64,000 bases of DNA from Anaerostipes sp. 992a. GTDB lineage: Bacteria; Bacillota; Clostridia; Lachnospirales; Lachnospiraceae. Position 1 is the first letter of the stretch; each line of letters begins with the position of its first letter. The notes under the pieces were generated by a model. The model was not told the DNA's origin, searched no databases, and was given only the letters and a program-made list of their open reading frames with translations. A program made the position numbers and the translations under genes. This document shows positions 8,402 to 16,804 of this stretch, one piece after another. The DNA is taken from positions 1-64,000 of the forward strand of contig NZ_MJIG01000005.1 of assembly GCF_001940245.1 (NCBI RefSeq). Direction: 5' to 3'.

Positions 8402-8425
8402 CAGAAAATTGGAGGGGATATTCCT

Positions 8426-9226
8426 ATGCTGACATTTAATCAGTATCGAAAGGTGACTAGTTTAGAAGAAGCTTATGAATTAAATCAGAAAAAAGCCAAT
8501 AAAATCATCGGAGGAATGCTCTGGATGAAAATGGGTGCAAGAAACATCGGCACTGCCATTGATCTTTCTGGTTTGGGTCTGGATAAGATTGAAGAAAAGG
8601 AAGATGAATTTTCCATTGGTTGTATGACCAGCTTAAGGGATTTGGAATTACATCCTGGGCTGGATGCTTATACTGGTGGAGCGATGAGAGAAAGTCTTCG
8701 TCATATCGTAGGCGTTCAGTTTCGAAATGTGGCAACCGTAGGAGGAAGTATTTTTGGACGATTTGGTTTTTCAGATGTGCTGACTATGTTCCTGGCCCTG
8801 GATTCTTATGTAGAATTGTATAAGGGCGGAATTGTTTCCATGGATCAGTTCGCTGCCATGGAAAGGGATAATGATATTCTGGTAAGGGTCATTGTGAAGA
8901 AGACTCCATTATCTGTGGCATATTTAAGCCATCGGAATACAAAGACGGATTTTCCTGTTATCGCATGTGCAGTGGCACAAACGGAGCAGGGAGTAAAGGC
9001 CGTCATTGGGGCAAGACCATATAAAGCCTGCATTGTTTGGGATAATGACGATATTCTAAAAGAAGGGATCAGTCTGGAGAGTGCCAAAGCCTTTGGAGAA
9101 TATGTGGCAGATCATGTGAAAACTGGTTCTAATATGCGCGGAAGCAAAGAATACCGAAGTCATCTGATCAAAGTATTAGTACGACGTGGTTGTCAGGTGT
9201 TAGGAGGGGAACAGAATGCAAATTAA
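8426..9226 (+). CDS. xdhB: Molybdenum hydroxylase FAD-binding subunit
   Basis: This 266-aa protein is the FAD_binding_5/CO_deh_flavin-type subunit that passes electrons from the iron-sulfur clusters to the acceptor. FAD contacts are expected at KIIGGMLWMKMG near residue 27 and at RNVATVGGSIFGRFGFSD near residue 101, where family members have a (A)TVGGN/S segment. The C-terminal domain is short, as in clostridial xanthine dehydrogenases. Its end overlaps the next gene by 11 bases, implying translational coupling and fixed stoichiometry. Confidence 0.88.
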   Translation: MLTFNQYRKVTSLEEAYELNQKKANKIIGGMLWMKMGARNIGTAIDLSGLGLDKIEEKEDEFSIGCMTSLRDLELHPGLDAYTGGAMRESLRHIVGVQFRNVATVGGSIFGRFGFSDVLTMFLALDSYVELYKGGIVSMDQFAAMERDNDILVRVIVKKTPLSVAYLSHRNTKTDFPVIACAVAQTEQGVKAVIGARPYKACIVWDNDDILKEGISLESAKAFGEYVADHVKTGSNMRGSKEYRSHLIKVLVRRGCQVLGGEQNAN

Positions 9227-9689
9227 ATTAGAGCTGAATGGAAAAAAGGTAACTGCGGAAATTGAAGCAGATATGCTCCTTTTGGATTTTGTCAGAACTC
9301 AGGGCTGTTATAGTGTAAAAAGAGGCTGTGAGACTGCCAACTGTGGTCTGTGTACGGTATTCCTGGATGACAAACCGGTATTATCCTGTTCTACTTTGGC
9401 TGCCAGAGCTGATGGAAGGAAGGTAACTACGTTGGAAGGACTTCAGGAAGAAGCTGCTGAATTTGGTGCGTTTATTGCCGATCAGGGAGCAGAGCAATGC
9501 GGATTCTGCAACCCGGGATTTATTATGAATGCATTGGCACTATTCCGTGAGAATCCATATCCAGATGAGGAAGAGATCAAAGAATATCTGGCAGGGAACT
9601 TATGCCGATGTTCTGGATATGAAGGACAGTTGCGGGGAATTTTAGCTTTTTTAGAATATAAGAAGAGTAAGGAACAGAAAGGGGAGTAG
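9216..9689 (+). CDS. xdhC: Molybdenum hydroxylase [2Fe-2S] subunit
   Basis: The 157-aa subunit has two [2Fe-2S] domains. The plant-ferredoxin-like one uses GCETANCGLCTVF with further Cys at VLSC. The helical one uses CGFCNPGF and NLCRCSGY. It relays electrons from the molybdenum site to FAD. Spacing to the next gene is three bases. All expected cysteine ligands are present. Confidence 0.93.
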   Translation: MQIKLELNGKKVTAEIEADMLLLDFVRTQGCYSVKRGCETANCGLCTVFLDDKPVLSCSTLAARADGRKVTTLEGLQEEAAEFGAFIADQGAEQCGFCNPGFIMNALALFRENPYPDEEEIKEYLAGNLCRCSGYEGQLRGILAFLEYKKSKEQKGE

Positions 9690-9692
9690 CAG

Positions 9693-11975
9693 ATGAAAGT
9701 GGTAAATCAGCCAATTCGTAAAAAGGATGCTATGGCACTGGTAACAGGAAAGCCAGTCTATACCGATGACCTGGCACCGAAGGACTGTTTGATCGTAAAG
9801 CTTTTAAGAAGCCCTCATGCCCATGCATGGATTGAAGAGATTCAGACAGATCGGGCATGGAAGGTACCTGGCATTGAAGCTATCTATACCTATCAGGATG
9901 TTCCACAGAAAAGGTTTACTATGGCTGGACAGACCTATCCGGAGCCAAGTCCTTATGATCGACTGATCTTAGATCAGAGAGTTCGATATGTAGGAGATCC
10001 AGTGGTGATCGTAGCTGGAGAAACAGAAAAAGCCGTAGACAGGGCATTAAAGATGATTAAGGTGAAATACAAAGTATTAGAGCCGATTCTGGATTTTCAT
10101 GATGCCAAGGACAGCGATATTCTGGTGCATCCAGAAGACAACTGGAAATCTTTATGTCCGGTAGGAGCAGATAATAAGCGGAATTTATGTGCTTCCGAAA
10201 AGGATAGTTATGGAGATATTGACCGGGTATTTGAAGAATGCGATGTTGTAGTAGAAGGAACCTACCATACCAAGGCAAATAACCAGGCCATGATGGAGAC
10301 TTTCCGGACTTATACTTATATGGATACGTATGGACGTTTAAATGTGGTAAGTTCTACGCAGATTGTGTTTCACTTAAGAAGAATCCTGGGACATGCTTTG
10401 GATATTCCAAAGTCAAAGATCAGGGTTATGAAGCCTAGAATCGGTGGCGGTTTTGGTGCGAAACAGACCTCAGTAGCAGAGGTGTATCCGGCTTTTGTTA
10501 CCTGGAAGACCGGGAAACCAGCCAAGATCATATATACCAGAGAGGAAAGTCAGGTTCAGGGATCTCCAAGACATGAGATGGAGGTTACCTGCAAGATTGG
10601 AGCCATGAAGGATGGGAAGATCCGTGGAATCAGTGTCTATACCTTATCCAATACGGGAGCATTTGGAGAACATGGACCTACGACTGTAGGGCTTTCCGGC
10701 CATAAGGCGATTTCTTTATATGGTGATCTGGAAGCGTATCGTTTTGATTATGATGTTGTCTATACCAACGTAGAAGCAGCAGGAGCATATCGTGGATATG
10801 GAGCGACACAGGGAATCTTTGCAGTGGAGTCTACCGTCAATGAACTGGCAGATAAGCTTCAGATAGACCCGATCCGCCTGCGGCAGATGAATATGGTAAA
10901 AGAAGGAGAGAAGATGCCTTCTTATTATGGAGAGACAGCTAACAGCTGTGCCTTGGATCGTTGCGTAGCGAGAGTCAAGGATATGATTGGTTGGGAGGAG
11001 AAGTTCCCATGTAGAGTTGTGGGAGATCATAAGGTACGAAGTGTGGGAATCTCCCTGGCAATGCAGGGTTCCAGCATCTCCAATGTGGATGTTGGTTCTG
11101 CCAACCTGAAATTAAATGATGATGGTTTCTATGTGCTTGGTATTGGAGCAGCAGATATGGGAACCGGATGTGATACCATATTGGCACAGATGGCAGCAGA
11201 AGTGCTGGAGTGTGATATTGACCGGATTGTCACGGTAGGAGCGGATACGGATATCTCTCCATACGATTCTGGATCTTATGCATCCAGTACCACCTATCTG
11301 ACAGGAAAAGCAACAGAGGAAGCCGCAACAGAGCTTCGTAGAAGAATTGTGGAAGCAGGTGCCAAAACACTCGGTGTAGAGGCAGATCAGGTAGAGTTTG
11401 ATGGCGACTTTGTTCGTTGTCTGGAAGATGGACGGGAGATTTCTCTTGTGGATCTGGCGACCGCATCCATGTGCAATAATAATACAGCTTTTCAGGTAAC
11501 TGCTACCAAATCTTCCCCAGTTTCTCCACCGCCGTACATGGTGGGTGCAGTAGAAATCGAATTGGACAAAGAGACGGGGCATGTGGAAATCTTAGATTAT
11601 GCAGCGGTGGTAGACTGCGGCACGGTAGTCAATCCAAATCTTGCCCGGGTTCAGACAGAAGGTGGAATCGTTCAGGGAATTGGTATGACGCTTTCAGAAG
11701 ATATTACTTATAGTAAAAAAGGAAAACTATGGGAGAATTCCTTTATGCAGTATAAGATACCAACCCGGTTGGATATGGGAAAAATTCGTGTGGAATTTGA
11801 AAGCAGCTATGAACCAACAGGACCATTTGGGGCAAAATCCATCGGAGAAGTTGTCATCAATACTCCTCTTGGAGCATTGACCCATGCCATTTATAATGCC
11901 ACAGGCATTCGATTCCATGAGCTTCCAATTACTCCGGAGAAGATTGCCATGGGAATTTTAGAACATGAAAGTTAA
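9693..11975 (+). CDS. xdhA: Molybdenum hydroxylase large subunit, xanthine dehydrogenase-like
   Basis: A 760-aa subunit binding the molybdopterin-cytosine-dinucleotide cofactor where purine hydroxylation takes place. The Ald_Xan_dh_C domain covers about residues 18-125 and the molybdopterin-binding domain the rest. GGGFGAKQ (about 251-258), AYRGYGATQG (about 365) and the catalytic-Glu segment AKSIGEVV (about 715) are visible. The surrounding mocA, yqeC and yqeB genes are the set tied by comparative genomics to selenium-dependent molybdenum hydroxylases, so a labile selenium at the active site is plausible but not visible in sequence. Substrate could be xanthine, hypoxanthine or another purine. 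Confidence 0.9.
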   Translation: MKVVNQPIRKKDAMALVTGKPVYTDDLAPKDCLIVKLLRSPHAHAWIEEIQTDRAWKVPGIEAIYTYQDVPQKRFTMAGQTYPEPSPYDRLILDQRVRYVGDPVVIVAGETEKAVDRALKMIKVKYKVLEPILDFHDAKDSDILVHPEDNWKSLCPVGADNKRNLCASEKDSYGDIDRVFEECDVVVEGTYHTKANNQAMMETFRTYTYMDTYGRLNVVSSTQIVFHLRRILGHALDIPKSKIRVMKPRIGGGFGAKQTSVAEVYPAFVTWKTGKPAKIIYTREESQVQGSPRHEMEVTCKIGAMKDGKIRGISVYTLSNTGAFGEHGPTTVGLSGHKAISLYGDLEAYRFDYDVVYTNVEAAGAYRGYGATQGIFAVESTVNELADKLQIDPIRLRQMNMVKEGEKMPSYYGETANSCALDRCVARVKDMIGWEEKFPCRVVGDHKVRSVGISLAMQGSSISNVDVGSANLKLNDDGFYVLGIGAADMGTGCDTILAQMAAEVLECDIDRIVTVGADTDISPYDSGSYASSTTYLTGKATEEAATELRRRIVEAGAKTLGVEADQVEFDGDFVRCLEDGREISLVDLATASMCNNNTAFQVTATKSSPVSPPPYMVGAVEIELDKETGHVEILDYAAVVDCGTVVNPNLARVQTEGGIVQGIGMTLSEDITYSKKGKLWENSFMQYKIPTRLDMGKIRVEFESSYEPTGPFGAKSIGEVVINTPLGALTHAIYNATGIRFHELPITPEKIAMGILEHES

Positions 11976-12579
11976 GATGATCTATCTGGCGGCTGGAAAC
12001 AGTCGCCGGTTTTGTATATCCGAAGGAAAACGGACCAACAAATTATTATATCCATTTCATGGAAAGCCACTGTATCAACACGGACTGGATGCACTGATAC
12101 AGGCTACCGAGCAAATGGAAGACACGAAAATCTATGTGGTAACGCAGTATAGGGAAATCTATGAATATGCAAAAGAGAAGGAAGGACTGATCGCAGTGTT
12201 TAGTCCAGAAAGCCGACAGGGCATGTCTTATACGATACGAAATGGATTAAAAGCTGCTGGCCAGGAAAAGGAGTCGTGCTATTACTTGTTTTTGACAGCA
12301 GATCAGCCGTTTATTACACCAGATACGATAAGGGGATTGATAGATGGGGTCAGAGAACAGGGAAAATCATTGGGGACCGTGATGTGCGATGGTGTTCCTG
12401 GCAATCCTGCCATCTTTCATAACCGATATTATGGTGAGCTAATGAAGCTTACCGGAGATCAGGGTGGAAGAAGGATCTTAAAGGTTCATCCAGAAGAAGT
12501 CTGGCAGTATCAGATGAAAAATCCCAAAGAGTTAAAGGATTTTGATTATTTTGAAGAAATGCTTGAGGAGAGCAGGTGA
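11965..12579 (+). CDS. mocA: MocA-like molybdenum cofactor cytidylyltransferase
   Basis: A 204-aa NTP_transf_3 protein. The nucleotide-binding signature is YLAAGNSRRF near residue 7, followed by a conserved Lys segment NKLLYPFHGKPLYQHGL, a variant of the usual LAAGxSxRMG. A metal-binding TADQPF appears near residue 112. MocA attaches CMP to molybdopterin, giving the dinucleotide form used by xanthine-dehydrogenase-family enzymes. It overlaps xdhA by 11 bases. Confidence 0.8.
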   Translation: MKVKMIYLAAGNSRRFCISEGKRTNKLLYPFHGKPLYQHGLDALIQATEQMEDTKIYVVTQYREIYEYAKEKEGLIAVFSPESRQGMSYTIRNGLKAAGQEKESCYYLFLTADQPFITPDTIRGLIDGVREQGKSLGTVMCDGVPGNPAIFHNRYYGELMKLTGDQGGRRILKVHPEEVWQYQMKNPKELKDFDYFEEMLEESR

Positions 12580-12585
12580 AAAAGC

Positions 12586-13254
12586 ATGAAGATCTATGTG
12601 GCAGGATCAGGAGGAAAAACCTCATTGATCCACTATCTGGCAGAACAATATAGAAGAAAAAGAAAAAAAGTGTTGATTCTTACCACCACTCATATGATGG
12701 AAGAAGAGGGATGTCTGATATATGAAGATTCCCTGGAAGCATTTCATAAACAGATAGAAGAGATGCTTTGCAGGAGGGGTGTGGTCCAGGCAGGAAGAAA
12801 AGCACCAGGTGGGAAAATCTCCTGGATTGGCAGAGAAGCCTATAAGGTTTTAGAAGGATGTACAGATGTAACATTGATAGAAGCTGATGGCTCAAAGGGA
12901 TTGCCGGCTAAGATGCCCAATTCCACGGAGCCGGTCATCCTGCCAGATGCCGATGAGATTTATGTAGTTTTTGGGCTTTCTGCTCTTGGAAAAAGGGCAG
13001 GAGATGTGTGTCATCGGATACAATTGGCAGAGAAAATCATAAAACCAGAAGAGATTTTGACAGAAGAAGCGGCTGCTCGTCTTCTAACGGAGGGCTATCT
13101 GAAGCCTTTAGAGGAACAATATCCGAAATCTGCTATAAAATTGGTTCTGAATCAGGCAGATTGTGATATAGTAAAAGAAAAAGGAGAGCAAGTTGCAAAA
13201 GAAACCGGGTATCCGGCATGGGTGGCCAGCTTGCGGCAGGAGTGTAAGGAATGA
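12586..13254 (+). CDS. yqeC: YqeC-like selenium-dependent hydroxylase accessory protein
   Basis: The 222-aa protein starts with a P-loop-like AGSGGKTSLIHYLA and has VTLIEADGSKGLPAK near residue 90, matching the YqeC family that travels with selenium-dependent molybdenum hydroxylases. Its biochemical role is not settled; nucleotide binding is inferred from the glycine-rich loop. Start follows AGCAGGTGAAAAAGC. It overlaps the next start by four bases (ATGA). Confidence 0.82.
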   Translation: MKIYVAGSGGKTSLIHYLAEQYRRKRKKVLILTTTHMMEEEGCLIYEDSLEAFHKQIEEMLCRRGVVQAGRKAPGGKISWIGREAYKVLEGCTDVTLIEADGSKGLPAKMPNSTEPVILPDADEIYVVFGLSALGKRAGDVCHRIQLAEKIIKPEEILTEEAAARLLTEGYLKPLEEQYPKSAIKLVLNQADCDIVKEKGEQVAKETGYPAWVASLRQECKE

Positions 13255-14294
13255 AGAAAAGAGAAATCTATCAGCTGCTTTGGAAGACCTTAAAGCAGGA
13301 AGAGAAAGCATCTACAGCAGTCATTACAAAGGGGAAAGATCAGGGAAGTAGAGCCGTATGGAATCCGAAGAAGGAGCTTTTGGGAACTTTTGGTCAAGCA
13401 ACAGAAGCTTTATGGCAACAAGTAGTAGAGGAAATGGATGGAAAGAACGGTCTTAGGATGATCAATGGAGAAGAAGTGTTTGTAGAATATTTGACCAAAC
13501 AGCCGAAGCTTGTCGTGTGCGGCGGAGGTCATATCTCCAAACCAATCTGTCAGATGGGGAAAATGCTTGATTTTCATGTGACCGTCGTAGACGACCGGGA
13601 AGAATTTGCTAATGAGGAACGATTTTTCATGGCGGATCAGGTCATTTGTTGTGACTATGAGGAGTTGCTTCATAAAGTGCCGTTTGCACCGAATACCTAC
13701 TATATTGTTGTAACCAGAGGACATCGGGGAGATGCCTGTTGTGTCAGACAATTGCTTTCCTACCCATGCACCTATCTTGGGATGATCGGTAGTCGAAAAA
13801 AGGTGGCGATTACCAAGGAGAAGCTAAAGGCAGAGGGATTTACAGAAGAAGAGATTATGAGTCTCCATGCACCAATTGGGCTGAAGATCGGTGCGCAGAC
13901 GCCGGCGGAAATTGCAGTGGGCATCCTGGCAGAAATCATCCAGGTGAAGAATGAAAAGGCAGATGGAGTCATGGAATCGGCAATCGGCCAGCAGCTGGAA
14001 CAGGAAATGGCAGAAGGGATGATGCTTACTATCGTAGAAAAGAAGGGATCATCTCCAAGAGACGTGGGAAGCCGGATGTGGATATGTGCAGATGGACATA
14101 TGGAAGGAAGCATCGGCGGAGGCAATGCGGAATATATGGCGATACAGGAGGCAATGGAGAATCTGAAAAAGGAGCATAAGCAGCAGATCTGGCAGCAGGT
14201 ATTTGATATGACGAACCGGGAAAGTGCCAATACGGGAATGATCTGTGGCGGGACTGTAAAGGTTCTGTTTGAGTATTTGCCAGTGAAAGAATGA
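13251..14294 (+). CDS. yqeB: XdhC/YqeB-type maturation protein with tandem CoxI halves
   Basis: The 347-aa protein has an XdhC-type Rossmann domain in the middle (about residues 85-210: KLVVCGGGHISKPI, VTVVDDREEF, YLGMIGSRKK). A CoxI-like domain follows at the C-terminus (about 255-345: TIVEKKGSSPRDVGSRM, GSIGGGNAE, GMICGGTVKVL). The N-terminal 80 residues look like a second, shortened CoxI unit (AVITKGKDQGSRAVW). Ordinary XdhC has CoxI first and Rossmann last, so this is a half-CoxI/Rossmann/CoxI build. XdhC proteins bind and protect the molybdenum cofactor during sulfuration or insertion. Last gene of the operon. Confidence 0.82.
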   Translation: MKKREIYQLLWKTLKQEEKASTAVITKGKDQGSRAVWNPKKELLGTFGQATEALWQQVVEEMDGKNGLRMINGEEVFVEYLTKQPKLVVCGGGHISKPICQMGKMLDFHVTVVDDREEFANEERFFMADQVICCDYEELLHKVPFAPNTYYIVVTRGHRGDACCVRQLLSYPCTYLGMIGSRKKVAITKEKLKAEGFTEEEIMSLHAPIGLKIGAQTPAEIAVGILAEIIQVKNEKADGVMESAIGQQLEQEMAEGMMLTIVEKKGSSPRDVGSRMWICADGHMEGSIGGGNAEYMAIQEAMENLKKEHKQQIWQQVFDMTNRESANTGMICGGTVKVLFEYLPVKE

Positions 14295-14310
14295 AAATGA
14301 AGAAATCATA

Positions 14311-14340
14311 TTGAGAATGACGCATAAGGTATGCTATAGT
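14311..14340 (+). promoter_or_regulatory. Promoter of xpt
   Basis: TTGAGA and TATAGT with an 18-base spacer between yqeB and xpt. It suggests xpt has its own start site. Confidence 0.55.
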
Positions 14341-14348
14341 AGAAGAAA

Positions 14349-14363
14349 ACTTGTAATACAAGT
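14349..14363 (+). promoter_or_regulatory. Palindrome just downstream of the xpt start site
   Basis: ACTTGTAATACAAGT is a perfect 7-bp inverted repeat around one base, centred about 10 bases after the expected transcription start. It could be an operator or a small RNA hairpin. Confidence 0.4.
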
Positions 14364-14387
14364 GATGAGAGGTAAGGAGCAATTCGT

Positions 14388-14972
14388 ATGCAATTATTAA
14401 AAGACAGAATCAGAAAAGATGGAATTATCAAGCAGGGCAATGTCTTAAAGGTAGACAGCTTTTTGAACCATCAGATGGATATTGAATTATTTCAGGAAAT
14501 TGGAAAGGAATTCAAGAAAAGATTTGCCGGTGAGGAGATCAATAAGATTTTAACCATAGAAGCATCAGGAATCGGAATTGCCTGTGTGGTGGCACAGGAA
14601 TTTGGAGTGCCGGTGTTATTTGCTAAGAAATCAAAGACAAAAAACATCAGTGGAGAGGTTTATACAAGTAAAGTAGAATCTTTTACCCATGGAAGAATCT
14701 ATGATATTATCGTCTCTAAGGATTTTCTTGGAGAAGGAGATAAGGTATTATTGATCGATGACTTTTTAGCCAATGGAAAGGCATTAGAAGGTCTGGCTGC
14801 ATTGGTAGAGGAATCCGGAGCCGAACTGGTGGGAGCTGGTGTTGTCATCGAAAAAGGCTTTCAGATTGGCGGAAAGCTGATCCGAGACAGAGGCATTCAT
14901 CTGGAATCTTTGGCTATTGTAGATGATATGGACTGGAGAAGTGGTAAGATCGTATTCCGGGGAGAGGAATAG
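14388..14972 (+). CDS. xpt: Xanthine phosphoribosyltransferase
   Basis: A 194-aa type I phosphoribosyltransferase converting xanthine and PRPP to XMP. The opening MQLLKDRIRKDG, the EASGIGIA segment near residue 63 and the PRPP loop VLLIDDFLANGKALE near 121 match Xpt closely. The start follows GAGAGGTAAGGAG. With the permease and hydroxylase upstream it gives the cell two fates for imported xanthine: salvage or oxidation. Three bases separate it from the next gene. Confidence 0.95.
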   Translation: MQLLKDRIRKDGIIKQGNVLKVDSFLNHQMDIELFQEIGKEFKKRFAGEEINKILTIEASGIGIACVVAQEFGVPVLFAKKSKTKNISGEVYTSKVESFTHGRIYDIIVSKDFLGEGDKVLLIDDFLANGKALEGLAALVEESGAELVGAGVVIEKGFQIGGKLIRDRGIHLESLAIVDDMDWRSGKIVFRGEE

Positions 14973-14974
14973 TT

Positions 14975-15403
14975 ATGGATTACGATAAGCTGAAAGAACA
15001 GAGAAATCACCAGGGTGGCCATGCACAGGATATGAATATGAAGATTCTTGAAGTAGGGCTGGGAACTGCAGTAGGAAGAATGGAGATTGAGGATCGGATG
15101 CTGAATCCATATGGAGCCATCCATGGAGGCGTGTTATTCTCTCTTGCAGATACGGTAGGAGGAACAGCTGCATTAAGTCGAGGATTTTACATTGTAACTT
15201 CCACAGGAACCATCAATTACCTACGCGGGACCAGAAGATCCAGAGTCATTACGGCTACGGCAGAAGAAGTCAAAGCGGGAAAGACGCTGAGTATTTATGA
15301 CGTTTCCATGAAGGACGAACACGATCGTCTGGTGGCCAAGGCAGTGATGACCTATTACAGCCTGGGAGCGGCCATTGGGCAGGATGAAAAAATTGATTAT
15401 TAG
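14975..15403 (+). CDS. PaaI-family hotdog thioesterase
   Basis: A 142-aa single hotdog domain. NPYGAIHGGVLFSLADTVGG around residues 45-64 is the PaaI active-site segment, with the Asp in the central helix. The acyl-CoA substrate cannot be read from the sequence; relatives act on phenylacetyl-CoA or other aryl/acyl thioesters as a salvage or housekeeping activity. It shares the xpt transcript and ends at a terminator. Confidence 0.88.
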   Translation: MDYDKLKEQRNHQGGHAQDMNMKILEVGLGTAVGRMEIEDRMLNPYGAIHGGVLFSLADTVGGTAALSRGFYIVTSTGTINYLRGTRRSRVITATAEEVKAGKTLSIYDVSMKDEHDRLVAKAVMTYYSLGAAIGQDEKIDY

Positions 15404-15413
15404 AAAGTTTTAG

Positions 15414-15449
15414 AAAAAAAGATGGAGGGAAATTCCCTTCATCTTTTTT
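15414..15449 (+). terminator. Terminator after the thioesterase gene
   Basis: AAAAGATGGAGGGA pairs with TCCCTTCATCTTTT (one G-U pair) around an AAT loop, and ends in a T run. Confidence 0.8.
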
Positions 15450-15486
15450 GCAGATTATACAACAAAACCACTTGATATGGTAAATG

Positions 15487-15794
15487 TTAGTCTATGCTTA
15501 TGATAATTTTCCTGATGCATTGCAGTGCAACGTTACTATTTTTGTTTTGGTTTGTGACACTCCATAAGATTGTGCCGTCAGAAGACTTATAAGTTACTGT
15601 TTTTTTACCACTTTTACTGCTACTTCTTTCCAGTAGCATGGCTTCTTCCAGTATTGTTTCATAATAAGTTCCATCATCTAAATATTCAATATTTACAATA
15701 GAATCTTCTTCTAATGCATATATATTCGTGGATGGTAACCCACAAAATACCAGACATAAAGCTCCTGTTAAAAAAATTTTTTTAACATAATCAT
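15487..15794 (-). pseudogene. Small exported protein, frameshifted in A7T7
   Basis: The ATG at 15794 overlaps the stop of the upstream gene (ATGA). From it the frame ends after eight codons, inside a run of seven A and seven T (15770-15783 on the plus strand). One base out of phase, an open frame continues to a stop at 15487 and encodes a textbook export signal (KKIFLTGALCLVFCGLPS, then TNIYA before an acidic mature part), about 78 residues of mature protein and a KSGKKTV segment. The two pieces fit together if one base is restored in the homopolymer. Either the gene is broken, is phase-variable, is read by slippage, or the base count is wrong. No family recognised. Confidence 0.65.
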
Positions 15795-16174
15795 TCTCCC
15801 TCTATGATCACTGTCTCTTCATATGCAATATGTTCCTTTTGTGCTTGATGGTAATCACAGTAGGCCAGATAATAACAATATCCGTTGAATAAGATTACAG
15901 ATGCGAGAATAAATGTCAGGCAACTTCTTATATATTTTTTAATCTTCAGATGATGGAATAAATAAGATTCATTGATCTCTGAAAAATAATCAGATATGAC
16001 AGAAGATGGGGCACCAAATTCTGCGACAATATCATCATAGCACAGTGTATCTTTTTCTCCGGAAAATTCCATTATATGCATCTCTAATTCTTTTAGATAT
16101 TGCTTTTCCAGCTTCCCATGAATAGGAAAAAGCACTTTTACCGATTTTATATATTCCTTCACTACTTTACTCAT
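15791..16174 (-). CDS. HAAS-like membrane protein paired with PadR (DUF6120-like)
   Basis: The protein has about 127 aa. The N-terminal cytosolic part (YLKELEMHIMEF, DDIVAEFGAPSSVISDYF) resembles the HAAS/DUF1700 helical domain commonly encoded beside PadR regulators. A single membrane helix (SCLTFILASVILFNGYCYY) and a short acidic tail follow. I recall similar proteins as DUF6120 but cannot verify the assignment. The start at 16174 has GAGGGG before it; GTG/ATG 16186 overlaps the padR stop. Function unknown, possibly a partner of the adjacent regulator. Confidence 0.7.
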   Translation of the reverse strand: MSKVVKEYIKSVKVLFPIHGKLEKQYLKELEMHIMEFSGEKDTLCYDDIVAEFGAPSSVISDYFSEINESYLFHHLKIKKYIRSCLTFILASVILFNGYCYYLAYCDYHQAQKEHIAYEETVIIEGE

Positions 16175-16182
16175 AATTCCCC

Positions 16183-16545
16183 TCATTCATTTTCTTGTGA
16201 AATTTCAGGTTCCTTAAGGTTGATTGATAAGATCTTGTGTACACCTGACTGCACTTTATGATAATCATCGAGTAGAGAATGAAAGTAAGTAATCCCATCT
16301 TCCTCTAAATGATAATATTTTCTCATCAATCTTTTTCCGGCAGGCTTCTGATAATCGGTTACATATCCTTGCTCTACCAATCGGTATAGTATGGGATACA
16401 ATGCACCTTCGGTTACTGTAATCAAACCTTCGGATTGCTGCTTGATCTTTTGTGTCATCTGATAACCGTAGCAATCTTCCGTATTTAACAGTGATAATAA
16501 TAATAATTCAATAGTTCCCTTTTTAAAAGAATTTTTATTGGCCAT
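16183..16545 (-). CDS. PadR-family transcriptional regulator
   Basis: A 120-aa winged-helix regulator. GTIELLLLSLLNTEDCYGYQMTQKI and TEGALYPILYRLVEQGYV are the hallmark PadR N-terminal and recognition segments. A short C-terminal dimerisation helix follows (YFHSLLDDYHKVQSGVHKIL). PadR proteins repress nearby genes and often their own promoter. A 17-bp palindrome lies 54 bases upstream in the divergent region, next to a strong promoter for the metalloprotease gene. Confidence 0.9.
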   Translation of the reverse strand: MANKNSFKKGTIELLLLSLLNTEDCYGYQMTQKIKQQSEGLITVTEGALYPILYRLVEQGYVTDYQKPAGKRLMRKYYHLEEDGITYFHSLLDDYHKVQSGVHKILSINLKEPEISQENE

Positions 16546-16598
16546 ATAAACATCCTTTCTTCAAAATATATTATATATTAATATGAAAGAAAATCAAT

Positions 16599-16615
16599 AT
16601 ATTAGAATCTAATAT
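16599..16615. promoter_or_regulatory. Putative PadR operator
   Basis: ATATTAGAATCTAATAT is an inverted repeat with 8-bp arms around one base in the divergent padR/metalloprotease region. It ends five bases before the -35 box of the rightward promoter. Confidence 0.5.
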
Positions 16616-16619
16616 GATA

Positions 16620-16648
16620 TTGACAGAAATTGTTATTATTGGTAATAT
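16620..16648 (+). promoter_or_regulatory. Promoter of the metalloprotease gene
   Basis: TTGACA and TAATAT separated by 17 bases, directly beside the palindrome. Confidence 0.65.
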
Positions 16649-16705
16649 TATTTTATAAAGAAAGATGTTTGAAGAATGAAGGTTTTATTTATTGTGCAAG
16701 GGGAT

Positions 16706-16775
16706 GATGCTTTATGGAAAAATAAAAAATCCATACAAAACAAATGGCGGCAAACCAACATCTGAGAAATCAGAT
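16706..16775 (+). repeat. Leader repeat, copy A
   Basis: A 70-base segment also found at 18117-18185 with few changes. It contains TATGGA/TCCATA able to pair across an A-rich loop, an invariant GGCAAACC-like segment, and ATCTGA-GAAA-TCAGAT, a 6-bp stem closed by a GNRA tetraloop. Copy A lies about 30 bases before the metalloprotease gene. Confidence 0.7.
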
Positions 16776-16804
16776 AACTGAAAAAAATTAAAGTAATACT
16801 GTCA

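Noticed and set aside
11112-11582. A 156-codon frame antisense to xdhA
   Set aside because: It lies wholly inside a conserved enzyme gene and encodes no recognisable protein.
16740-16775. c-di-GMP riboswitch, because GGCAAACC is followed by a GNRA-capped hairpin
   Set aside because: The second conserved half (GGGACGCAAAGCC type) is absent after the hairpin in both copies.
16704-16781. A 25-codon peptide (MMLYGKIKNPYKTNGG...) as a signalling pheromone
   Set aside because: The second copy of the repeat at 18117 does not keep the frame, so the conserved unit is the nucleotide sequence, not the peptide.
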